Shown in pieces: positions 17,655 to 25,168 of a stretch of DNA of 64,000 nt. A program made the position numbers and the translations under genes. Origin of the DNA: Limoniibacter endophyticus (lineage in GTDB: Bacteria; Pseudomonadota; Alphaproteobacteria; Rhizobiales; Rhizobiaceae); assembly GCF_014652835.1 (NCBI RefSeq), contig NZ_BMZO01000011.1, positions 113,200-177,199 of the forward strand, read 5' to 3'. Within the stretch, counting starts at the first letter, position 1, and the number at the start of each line of letters is the position of its first letter. The notes beneath the pieces were generated by a model that saw only the letters and a program-made list of their open reading frames with translations, searched no databases and was not told the DNA's origin.

Positions 17655-19507
17655 TCGCGAAGATCTTCGAAAATCTCCGGCCCAAGAATGATGCGACCCT
17701 GATATGGCTTGACCGTAGACAGGTCGATATCGCCGCCGATCTGGATTGAGATATGGGGCTGGTAATCAGGCCAGTCCCACGATGCCCCGGCCTCGATCAT
17801 CGCCTTGTGTCGCCAGACAAGCTCGTTGGCCGTGATCAGCAGGGCTTTGTATTCCCCTTCCCGTCCCAAAGCCTCCACCTGACGCGGACCGCCTGCACTG
17901 ATCTCCAAACGTGGCGACCAGCTTTCACCCATCTTGAACCAGTCAACGGCCTCGCGTGAGTAGGCAATGGTGACGTGCAGGTCTGGCACGATATCCGTGA
18001 AGCCCTGCTCCTTCGCCCACCGGACAATCTCGTCACGGTTCAGAACATCACGACGAACATAGAGTGTGCGTGGCGCGGCATCGTTGGCAGCTAGCCGTAG
18101 CTGTTGATCGCCATTGGCAGGAGTTGGAGTAATTGCAGCCGCTGCATCCTCACTGTCTTCATCTTCCTTGCTCTGCTTCGAGAGAGAGCCGTATTCGTCG
18201 ATGGCCTTATCCAGACCGGGTAATGAGGCATCCTCCACGATCGCATTGACCAGACCATCGCTGAGAGCTTCGATAGGCATCAGTGCTGGCGACAGACCAC
18301 CAGTACCGGCGATAGATCGTGCAGCGTCCGCCTTGTTCTTGAAGATTTCCGCCTTTTCCTTTTCGCTCATCTGCCAGAGCGGCGACCACGTGTAATAGAT
18401 TTCGGCATCACGCTGGCCGAGAGCCGAGCGAATGATTGCTTCATCCAGATTGAACATGGCTGGCTGCATCTCCAGCGACTGCGACGAGGCGATACGATCA
18501 TAGTAATTCTTCAGGTCGCTTTCGCCACTGGCGTTCAATCCACCTGGAGACTGACCAAATAGGCGCGTCATCGGGATATCAGCTGCACCAGACACATTCT
18601 GGAAGAATCGATCCATCAAATCAGGCAGTGATGCGAAACTCGCACTCTTGCGCTCATACGTCTCCTTGCCATCCAGAATGAGCATGCGGTTGATGCCCTT
18701 GGCCGTGGCAGCAAGGCGATAGCGCTCCGTTACCTTCCTCTCACCATCAGGCGTACCGACATAGGCCATGAGGCCTTCCATCGTGACCACGTCCACGTTC
18801 GCCTCAAAGATCAGGCTGGCGATATTGGCATTGGTGGCATCGGCCTGCTTCACAGCTTCGAATACTGAGGTCAGGACGCTATCACCCCAGGCAAACGATG
18901 CGCCGTTGGTGAAATCCTCGTCTGGCATCTCATTGCCATAGAAGATCACCAGTCGCGATGGATGGATGCGCGTGGCAGCACGATTGCCCGACACCACGAC
19001 ATAATCCTTTGGACGGCCATGCTCTGGCTGCAAGGGATCTGTTTCGATCTCGCCGGGCTGCAACTGCCGTGCCGACAGCACAGTGACAAACCGAATGCCG
19101 CGCTGCTTCACCTTCTCCAGATTAACCGGCTGGCTGGCATCGTCTCCAAGGTCGAAATACAGCGCAGCGCCGCCGAATAAGCGTGCCTTCTTGCGCGCCT
19201 TCAAAACCTTCGACTGGATACCGAGGCGCTTCTCTTCTGCCTCAATCTTTTCGATCTGCTCCTTGCCAGCCTGCCAAGCGCGCCATGCACGACAGCTATC
19301 AAGTGCCGGAATATCCACGATCTTGCGCGGCAGCCATGATCCACGGTAAGCGGCCACCAGTTGACGCTCATCATGTAGCGGGTCAGCATAGTATACAGAC
19401 GCGGCTTTATCGCGCTCAGTACCCAAACCAGCCATAGCGTTTGCAAGTCCATCACCGACACGCCGAAGCACACCGCCATCTGGGCCATAGATCACAGGTG
19501 CCGACAT
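17651..19507 (-). CDS. Portal protein fused to an Acb1-like 2H phosphoesterase domain
   Basis: 618 residues. Residues 1-440 are a portal of the DUF1073 type (SWLPRKIVDIPALDSCRAWR, RLFGQSPGGLNASGESDLKN), the ring through which DNA is packaged. After an acidic, disordered linker (about 441-475), residues 480-618 form a 2H phosphoesterase-like domain with two H-x-T/S motifs: His511-Val-Thr513 in LHVTIAYS and His585-Ile-Ser587 in PHISIQIGG. This matches the C-terminal domain related to anti-CBASS protein Acb1 of T4, which degrades cyclic nucleotide signals. Both catalytic motifs look intact. Whether the fused domain is active or freed by proteolysis is unknown. Confidence 0.85.
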   Translation of the reverse strand: MSAPVIYGPDGGVLRRVGDGLANAMAGLGTERDKAASVYYADPLHDERQLVAAYRGSWLPRKIVDIPALDSCRAWRAWQAGKEQIEKIEAEEKRLGIQSKVLKARKKARLFGGAALYFDLGDDASQPVNLEKVKQRGIRFVTVLSARQLQPGEIETDPLQPEHGRPKDYVVVSGNRAATRIHPSRLVIFYGNEMPDEDFTNGASFAWGDSVLTSVFEAVKQADATNANIASLIFEANVDVVTMEGLMAYVGTPDGERKVTERYRLAATAKGINRMLILDGKETYERKSASFASLPDLMDRFFQNVSGAADIPMTRLFGQSPGGLNASGESDLKNYYDRIASSQSLEMQPAMFNLDEAIIRSALGQRDAEIYYTWSPLWQMSEKEKAEIFKNKADAARSIAGTGGLSPALMPIEALSDGLVNAIVEDASLPGLDKAIDEYGSLSKQSKEDEDSEDAAAAITPTPANGDQQLRLAANDAAPRTLYVRRDVLNRDEIVRWAKEQGFTDIVPDLHVTIAYSREAVDWFKMGESWSPRLEISAGGPRQVEALGREGEYKALLITANELVWRHKAMIEAGASWDWPDYQPHISIQIGGDIDLSTVKPYQGRIILGPEIFEDLRD

Positions 19508-19514
19508 GCGGGCC

Positions 19515-21020
19515 TCATAGGTTGTCTAGGTTCATGCCGAGGAACCCGCAGATATCCATCGCGGCATCAATGAATGGGTCCACCTGATCGTCAAACTGAC
19601 CATCGGGAAACGCCGCTAGCTCGTTCTCGAACTCTTCCAGCCATGGAGCCGACTTTGGAAGAACGATCAAACCGGCAGCAGCGGCAGGCACAACGTCGAG
19701 CGCTCTGGTGTATTTGTCCCTGTCACGCTGGATCGCGATAACCGGGATTGCCTTACGACCAAGCGACTGGATCAAACCGGTGCCGGACACCTTGTCTTCG
19801 ATCATCATCTTGCGAAGATGCCCGTAGCGATTGGCATCCATGTCTTTGCAACGCGACCACAGCGCATAGGCCGTCTTTTCAAGCTCCGGCGCTTCAAACC
19901 GACCGCGAACAACCTCCAGAAGATACGCGCGGTTATCGACGCCAGCCCCCCAATGCTCGAATACCGTAAAGTCGTTCCGTTCTTTGGTCTTTTGAGCCGT
20001 ATCGGCATAGATCGCACGCCATGACAGGCGCGGGATTTCCTCGTAGCGCGGCATCAGCATGGGCTTGAACAGGTTCCCGCCTTCTACGGTCGGCTCCTGT
20101 GCGTATTGCCCTGAATAGACGTGCGGTGCAGCCTTGAGCGTATCGATCTGTGCAAGTGTGTGCTTCTGGTCCCATAGCGGGCCATTAGGCAGCCCATGCG
20201 GGATCATGGTCACCTCACCGGCAGGCGCTTGGCACTCCCCATCAATCAGGACAGGAAGCTTAAGCAGATGCCAGTGCTCGCCGGAATTCTTCAGCAGGTG
20301 CGCCACGAAGTCATCGATGTGCAGGCGCTGCATAATTACGATGACCGGCACATCCTCATGCGCAAGACGCGACTTGAAGGTGTTCTCCCATCGCGCATTG
20401 ATGAACTTGCGCTTGGCATCCGAACTGGCGTCGTCTGGCTTTAGCGGGTCGTCGATGACCAGCGCGCCAGTGAAACCCGGCTCTGCAAGAATGCCAGCAC
20501 GGAAACCAGTGATAGGCTCACCCGATGCAGCGGCGCGTAGATGCCCACCGTCAGTTGTGCGCCATAGGCCTTTCGCATCCGTGTCCGAACGCATTGAGAC
20601 AGGCCAGTGAGCCTGGTAGCCCGGCAGGTTGATGACGTCCTTCGCTTTGCTCGAATTGTCGAGTGCCAGCGTCTGGGCGTAGCTCGCATGGATGAAGCGA
20701 GAGCGCGGGTTGATGGCAAAGCCGCGTGCGATGAAGTTGATAACCGCAAGCTCTGTCTTACCGTAGCCAGGCGGCACGTTGATGATCAGGCGCTTTATCT
20801 CACCGGAGAAAACCCGATCGAGTGTGTTGCAGATGACGCCATGGAACGGCGCTACCGAGAATGCCTGCCCCTCTTTTTCCAAAAAAAACTTCTTGGTAAA
20901 GTGGGCATGCGAACCGAGCAGCCCTTCCCGCTCAGCTTTACGATCCTCCTCAGACCGCCTCGCCTCCTTCTCCTGGCGTATCGCCGTCAACAAGGCCAAT
21001 CTGGACAAGTGCACGTTCAA
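19515..21020 (-). CDS. Terminase large subunit
   Basis: About 501 residues. Walker A is PPGYGKTE (83-90), Walker B is GALVIDDP (Asp189-Asp190), and the C-terminal RNase H-like nuclease has AIYADTAQKTKE, MIEDKVSGTG and a late FDDQVDPFIDA acidic motif. It cuts concatemeric DNA and pumps it into the prohead through the portal. The start is uncertain: 21020 is a TTG and 21014 a GTG, both inside the small-subunit gene; several Shine-Dalgarno-like GGAGG stretches lie between 20945 and 20975. Confidence 0.9.
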   Translation of the reverse strand: MNVHLSRLALLTAIRQEKEARRSEEDRKAEREGLLGSHAHFTKKFFLEKEGQAFSVAPFHGVICNTLDRVFSGEIKRLIINVPPGYGKTELAVINFIARGFAINPRSRFIHASYAQTLALDNSSKAKDVINLPGYQAHWPVSMRSDTDAKGLWRTTDGGHLRAAASGEPITGFRAGILAEPGFTGALVIDDPLKPDDASSDAKRKFINARWENTFKSRLAHEDVPVIVIMQRLHIDDFVAHLLKNSGEHWHLLKLPVLIDGECQAPAGEVTMIPHGLPNGPLWDQKHTLAQIDTLKAAPHVYSGQYAQEPTVEGGNLFKPMLMPRYEEIPRLSWRAIYADTAQKTKERNDFTVFEHWGAGVDNRAYLLEVVRGRFEAPELEKTAYALWSRCKDMDANRYGHLRKMMIEDKVSGTGLIQSLGRKAIPVIAIQRDRDKYTRALDVVPAAAAGLIVLPKSAPWLEEFENELAAFPDGQFDDQVDPFIDAAMDICGFLGMNLDNL

Positions 21021-21414
21021 GAAGGTCTAGCTCCTCGTTGCTCATGCCCTTGAGCTTGGTTACGTCGACAGACGCAATGTGGCCGGAGTGCTGGTGCTTG
21101 GCAGGCGCATGACTGCCCTGCATCTTATTTGCCTCGCTGATGGCAGAGACAGCCACACGAGGGTCGTCTTTCTCCGCGGCATCAGTGATGCGCTTTAGGG
21201 CAGCAAGCCTGTCAGCGGCGTTCCATTCGGCTTTCTCGGACATCCTATTTCGTATCTCGTCAATCCTGCGAATGATGTTGACATTTGTTGACAACCTAGA
21301 CGCTGCGGTCCTGTCCCCCTTGTAGCCTGCTTGAGCATAAGCTTCTGTCGCAGAAGCGCCCGCTGCAACTGCCTGAGCAAACTTCTCGTGACGTGTATTC
21401 GCAAGGACAGCCAT
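20950..21414 (-). CDS. Terminase small subunit
   Basis: 154 residues. The N-terminal helix-turn-helix (HEKFAQAVAAGASATEAYAQ, then AGYKGDRTAASRL) is the DNA recognition part of the terminase_2-type small subunit, followed by an oligomerisation helix and a tail that binds TerL. It overlaps the TerL gene by about 70 bases. Its ATG shares two bases with the ATG of the divergent gene at 21413 in the tetranucleotide CATG, so its promoter or its message leader must lie inside that gene. Confidence 0.8.
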   Translation of the reverse strand: MAVLANTRHEKFAQAVAAGASATEAYAQAGYKGDRTAASRLSTNVNIIRRIDEIRNRMSEKAEWNAADRLAALKRITDAAEKDDPRVAVSAISEANKMQGSHAPAKHQHSGHIASVDVTKLKGMSNEELDLLERALVQIGLVDGDTPGEGGEAV

Positions 21415-22105
21415 GATCGATCCGTATGTCGCATTGGACAGAGAGACAGCACTCGCCTACTTAGATTTGGCAGCCCAACAAACCATGGCAAAGTGGGCCA
21501 TGTGGACAGTAATTGTTTCAGGTGCGAGCGCATTGGTCAGCGCAGGGGCGCTGCTTGGACTCTTTCTATCTCTTCGCCAAACCCGACGTGCTATGCTGGA
21601 AGCTCGTTTCGCAAACGAAATACAAAGCCAGGCGTATGCGTTTGTCGAAGCCATCGAGCATGGGACTACAACCCCGTTTACAGCCCGCGTTACCAATACC
21701 GGTGCCACCCCGGCAACTCACTTTTTGATTGGCGCAAAGGCAGAAATTATCAAACGTGGATCGAAGCCCGCATCTGTGAAGGTTGACGAAATAAAGTTGA
21801 ACATATGGACGCGTCTAGGAGCGCAAGAAAAAACTACTGTAGGCCTCGATGTTGAGGACCGGACGGATATCGAAGCGTTTAACCGCAACCATGTCGGAGA
21901 CGACGAAATCTTATTAGTTTCAGGTCGATTGATTTACACGACGGTCCATAACCACGATCACCAAAGCCATTTCATGTTTTACGCCGATCGACAAAACAGT
22001 TCTGTCTTCAGGCGTCCAAATTCGAATCTTCCTACTTTCGAGCGGATGAAACTATCCAAAGCCGACAAGCAGAAGTTTCGGACCATTTGGGATGACGCAG
22101 TCTAG
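21413..22105 (+). CDS. Membrane-anchored protein with soluble beta domain, prophage cargo
   Basis: 230 residues. One hydrophobic segment (about 27-55, MWTVIVSGASALVSAGALLG) is followed by a basic stop-transfer stretch (LRQTRRAMLEAR), so the C-terminal domain should be cytoplasmic. That domain starts FTARVTNTGATPATHFLIG, an Ig-like strand pattern. AAGGA precedes the ATG. The layout resembles the cargo protein at 26661-27305, though I cannot align them confidently. Function unknown; both are opposite to phage operons and probably expressed in the lysogen. Confidence 0.6.
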   Translation: MIDPYVALDRETALAYLDLAAQQTMAKWAMWTVIVSGASALVSAGALLGLFLSLRQTRRAMLEARFANEIQSQAYAFVEAIEHGTTTPFTARVTNTGATPATHFLIGAKAEIIKRGSKPASVKVDEIKLNIWTRLGAQEKTTVGLDVEDRTDIEAFNRNHVGDDEILLVSGRLIYTTVHNHDHQSHFMFYADRQNSSVFRRPNSNLPTFERMKLSKADKQKFRTIWDDAV

Positions 22106-22328
22106 ATAATCGGTGACGAGACCAGGCGACCGCCGGGCCGCTTATAAGTGTGTGGTTGACAGCGATGGCTGCTATCTCCGGTACAGCCCCGCACACTATC
22201 GCCTGAGTTTCCGCTGTTGCAGGATATGCAACACGCCGAAATGTAAATTGAAACTAGCGTTCACACTGAACCGTCTAGCGATGGTGTACTCCTGTTCCGT
22301 CACTAACAGGTCAATGAGGAATACACCT

Positions 22329-22574
22329 ATGAAAGCTTATCTTTTGACTGCTGCTCTCGTTCTCGCCGCAACTCCTGCTGCCTTTGCTTGCACCGCAGAA
22401 GAAGCGACCGCTAAAGCTACGGAGGTATCTCAGAAGATGCAGGAGCTGGCTGCGAAGGACCCGCAGAAAGCAAGTGAAGTCGCTCAGAAGATGGCATCCG
22501 CCCAATCTCAGACCGCTACCGACCTAGCCGGTGCGTGCAAGGTTTACGACGATCTCCTTGCCGAGCTTAACTAA
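22329..22574 (+). CDS. Small secreted protein, prophage cargo
   Basis: 81 residues. A Sec signal peptide (MKAYLLTAALVLAATPAAFA) is followed by a mature region with two Cys (Cys21 and a Cys near residue 69) that could form one disulfide, and a helical repeat-like middle (SQKMQELAAKDPQKASEVAQ). I start at 22329 because GAGGAA precedes it; the frame is open upstream to 22113 but without a usable start. Similar short periplasmic proteins occur in Rhizobiales; no function is known to me. A hairpin follows its stop. Confidence 0.65.
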   Translation: MKAYLLTAALVLAATPAAFACTAEEATAKATEVSQKMQELAAKDPQKASEVAQKMASAQSQTATDLAGACKVYDDLLAELN

Positions 22575-22587
22575 GCCTTTCGGAATT

Positions 22588-22612
22588 GGCGGCGCGATCG
22601 AGGCGCGCCGCC
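22588..22612 (+). terminator. Hairpin after the small secreted protein gene
   Basis: A 9-base perfect stem (GGCGGCGCG and CGCGCCGCC) with a 7-base loop lies 14 bases after the stop at 22574. No T-run follows, so it may stabilise the message or act as a weak terminator. The next 220 bases to 22836 hold no gene that I can support. Confidence 0.45.
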
Positions 22613-22835
22613 ATCACATTAGTGATTTCACATACGTCGAATGTAGCACGAACGCCTCCTGAACAAGCAGAGAATATCGGGAGGAACCTTACAAGAACTT
22701 CTTTCGATAAAACATGCGTAAATTTAATCGAACTAAAGTTCTTAAGTTACTACGCGATGTTTTCATCAATTTTATCGGCAGCATTTCTATATTTCTTCAC
22801 GCTGCTCTGGCAAAGTGATCATGACCACGATCCAT

Positions 22836-23498
22836 TCAAGCCGCAGTCTTTCGTTGCCTATACTGCTCTCGACGTTTGGCGTTTCGAGCCTCAGCCCAGT
22901 CAAAATCGTGAAGACCATCATCGAAGTGCAAGGGCTTAGCATCAGGTGCCATCCAGTGCCGCTCAGTCCGCCTTTCGTCCGGCGCACCTTCGCCTAGTGT
23001 AATTGCTTTATGCTCGAAATCAGCCTCGTCCTGCAAGGTGCAGGTTTCATGATTTCCTTTATGCTGCAATGGCTTACAATCAACAAAGAGTAAAATTTCC
23101 TCGACTGCACGGTCAGCACACGCTTTTCCGTAATTTCGATGGATACCTTCATCCTTCTTGCACCAGGCACTGAATGAGCGAGGTCGTTCCATCTTGGACC
23201 GGGCATAGGCCCAGAGGCATCGGCGATCACGCTCCCGCCTCACCTGCTTCATCAGATCGTTGCAAAGCTCCCATGACGACACATCCTCCGCGCTCACACG
23301 ACCGTTCATGCCTGTCCAGAACGCCCGTCGATGCTCTTCAAGACGCTCTGTTCCCCATTGACGCATGTCCTCAAAGCTATGGACATAGCCAAAGCTTTGC
23401 GACTTGACCTTCTTCGGTCGTTCACCGTTGGCCGGCATCTTCGCTTCCGTTTCAGCACCTTTGATGAAGAGTTCCAGAATGAAGCCGGCGTCCATCAT
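22836..23498 (-). CDS. Phage protein, possible helix-turn-helix (DUF6362-like)
   Basis: 220 residues. The central part (RRERDRRCLWAYARSKMERP followed by SFSAWCKKDEG and KACADRAVEEI) resembles the recognition-helix pattern of small alphaproteobacterial phage proteins encoded near terS, such as DUF6362; the match is weak. The C-terminus is basic (NAKRREQYRQRKTAA). Its start, ATGATG, overlaps the previous stop, with AGGAG six bases upstream. It is the last gene of the leftward early operon, a usual place for a late regulator or packaging helper. Confidence 0.5.
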   Translation of the reverse strand: MMDAGFILELFIKGAETEAKMPANGERPKKVKSQSFGYVHSFEDMRQWGTERLEEHRRAFWTGMNGRVSAEDVSSWELCNDLMKQVRRERDRRCLWAYARSKMERPRSFSAWCKKDEGIHRNYGKACADRAVEEILLFVDCKPLQHKGNHETCTLQDEADFEHKAITLGEGAPDERRTERHWMAPDAKPLHFDDGLHDFDWAEARNAKRREQYRQRKTAA

Positions 23499-23941
23499 AG
23501 TCTCCTGTCATCCAAAAGATCGGGCTGAGCCGATAAGGCGCTGAATTTACGAACCATTCTTTCAAATATCATACCGCCAAGGGCGTGTCTTTTAGAGATC
23601 ACCCCCTCAAGCCCGAGACACCAATATTGTAGCTGTCCTAGCGGCAAACTATCGAAGAACGCATACCACTGCTCCACATCGTTCTGAATGATCGAAGGGA
23701 AGTTGCGCTCCGCTGCAATAAGCATGTCCGATACGCACCAAAGCGCCGTCTCATCGAGCTGCGCCTTATTGTTAGCTGTTTCTGCCAGAGTGCCTAACAC
23801 CATCCGAGCATGGGGTTCACCCCTTCGCTTTATGATGCGCTCGATTGTTGTAGGTGCACGTGTTTCTCCTACCCCCGGCACCACGTTCGCCGGGATGATG
23901 CGGATGCCAAACTCCTCACAAATATCCGGCGCAGAGATCAT
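23495..23941 (-). CDS. Phage hypothetical protein
   Basis: 148 residues, helical, with RGEPHARMVLGTLAETANNK around residue 40 and WYAFFDSLPLGQLQYWCLGL around residue 92. No membrane segment. I do not recognise the family. It is coupled to the downstream gene by an ATGATG overlap and is separated from the next upstream early gene by the plus-strand ORF at 24001. Confidence 0.5.
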   Translation of the reverse strand: MISAPDICEEFGIRIIPANVVPGVGETRAPTTIERIIKRRGEPHARMVLGTLAETANNKAQLDETALWCVSDMLIAAERNFPSIIQNDVEQWYAFFDSLPLGQLQYWCLGLEGVISKRHALGGMIFERMVRKFSALSAQPDLLDDRRL

Positions 23942-24000
23942 GCGGCGCTCGCGTGGGAACGTTCGACGGTTACCTCGGTTGATTTCGACAGGAGGTAACC

Positions 24001-24279
24001 ATGCAATCTAACCAAAACACACCGCCCACCCGTGGCCCCGGCGCTGCCGGCGTACCAGAAAGCGATGAACGCGATACCACGGATACCGAGCGCGCCGAGG
24101 ATAGCCCGGCACCGAAAACGAGCGGTGCTGCTCCGCAAGGTAAAGAACCGCTCCCGAATCCAATAGCCGACCGCAACCCGCAAGGCCCGCGGGAGGCAGG
24201 CATAACCCCTCGGCCAACTGACAAGCCAGTTATTGGCGGCGACAACGTTCCGGAGGAGGCTGATCCAAGGGATGTTTGA
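24001..24279 (+). CDS. Disordered Pro-rich small protein
   Basis: 92 residues, almost entirely low-complexity and charged (Pro, Asp, Glu, Arg, Gly), with no hydrophobic core. The ATG has a near-perfect Shine-Dalgarno site (GGAGGTAACC), the best in the window, arguing strongly that it is translated. The C-terminus TPRPTDKPVIGGDNVPEEAD resembles short Rhizobiales proteins of unknown role. It runs against the early operon. A minus-strand frame over the same bases lacks a start with a ribosome site. Confidence 0.55.
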   Translation: MQSNQNTPPTRGPGAAGVPESDERDTTDTERAEDSPAPKTSGAAPQGKEPLPNPIADRNPQGPREAGITPRPTDKPVIGGDNVPEEADPRDV

Positions 24280-24329
24280 ATTTTGTGAGGGCATCATGGC
24301 GGTGCCCTCTTCAACTTTTGCTCGGCCGA

Positions 24330-24797
24330 TCATCGGGCATTCCTTAAACGACGGCCCATTGCTGCACGTCGCTCCTGGTGAGCGCGTATGCCGTGTAGGA
24401 TGGTCGTGTGATCACGATCCATTCGCCTCCCAATTTCTGGCTTTGAAAGGGTCGTTAGTCGAACAGTCCAGTACATGACGAATTGTCGTGCCTGGACGAT
24501 CCGAACCTCACGTCCACGTGCATGAAGCTGCACGCGAGTTAGCCCGAAGAGCTTACAAGCGCGGGCTTCGATGCGCGCATAGGTCGGGCGATACGTCTTT
24601 CTCGGCTTATGTGGACGAAGATCAACCTCGATTATCCTAAAACTCGCCACAGCGGCCTTGATACGCAATGCCCTCTGCTTACGATCATCTTCCAGTCGCG
24701 ATGTCTCTCTCTGCGCTGCAAGGGCTGCCTGATGGCGCTCAAGAGCTTTACGGCGGATGCCTGCCTCTGTGTGGCTGTAGGATAGCGCGCGGGTCAT
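24330..24797 (-). CDS. Stand-alone DnaA domain IV-like DNA-binding protein
   Basis: 155 residues. Residues about 75-150 match the DnaA C-terminal domain: RIEARACKLFGLTRVQL, then REVRIVQARQFVMYWTVRL, SKPEIGRRM and the signature DRDHTTILHGI. There is no AAA+ ATPase domain. DnaA domain IV binds DnaA boxes, so this protein could mark a phage origin or compete with host DnaA. It is encoded two genes downstream of the phage DnaB helicase, which fits a part in replication start. Confidence 0.78.
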   Translation of the reverse strand: MTRALSYSHTEAGIRRKALERHQAALAAQRETSRLEDDRKQRALRIKAAVASFRIIEVDLRPHKPRKTYRPTYARIEARACKLFGLTRVQLHARGREVRIVQARQFVMYWTVRLTTLSKPEIGRRMDRDHTTILHGIRAHQERRAAMGRRLRNAR

Positions 24798-25168
24798 CTC
24801 CGCTTCCTCCGCATTTCTACCTCAACCTGACGACCACCCTTTGCGAATACCGTTTTGGATGGCGCCGAAAACACACGCTGGCGCTCTGCTAAAGCTTCCT
24901 GCTCCCGCCGTTCACGCCAGCCGATGATTTCAGCGGCCAATACGTTGCTTTCATCGGTCGCCATTTGTTCAGAGCGGATTTGAGGATTGAGCAATGCTGT
25001 CAGGTGGCGCTTTGCCTCTTCGCGCGCTGCGTGGGCTGTGTCGAACTCGACAGGCACTTTGTTCCGGATGATGAAGCGCCAGCGCTCACCTACGAATAAG
25101 CGATACAATGGCCGGTACTTCGACCCGTATGGCATCTGCGAATGTTCGGGCATGAATTCTTTGGTCAT
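24794..25168 (-). CDS. Phage hypothetical protein between dnaB-like and dnaA-like genes
   Basis: 124 residues. N-terminal half has aromatic-rich strands (KYRPLYRLFVGERWRFIIRN), C-terminal half is a charged helix ending in MRRKRR. It overlaps both neighbours by ATGA, so its product is made together with them and may help load or regulate the helicase. That is inferred from position; I see no known motif. Confidence 0.5.
   Translation of the reverse strand: MTKEFMPEHSQMPYGSKYRPLYRLFVGERWRFIIRNKVPVEFDTAHAAREEAKRHLTALLNPQIRSEQMATDESNVLAAEIIGWRERREQEALAERQRVFSAPSKTVFAKGGRQVEVEMRRKRR

Noticed and set aside
23938..24333. 131-codon minus-strand frame over the disordered-protein gene
   Set aside because: Gly/Ser/Arg-rich composition, no ribosome site, and it opposes a frame with an excellent one.
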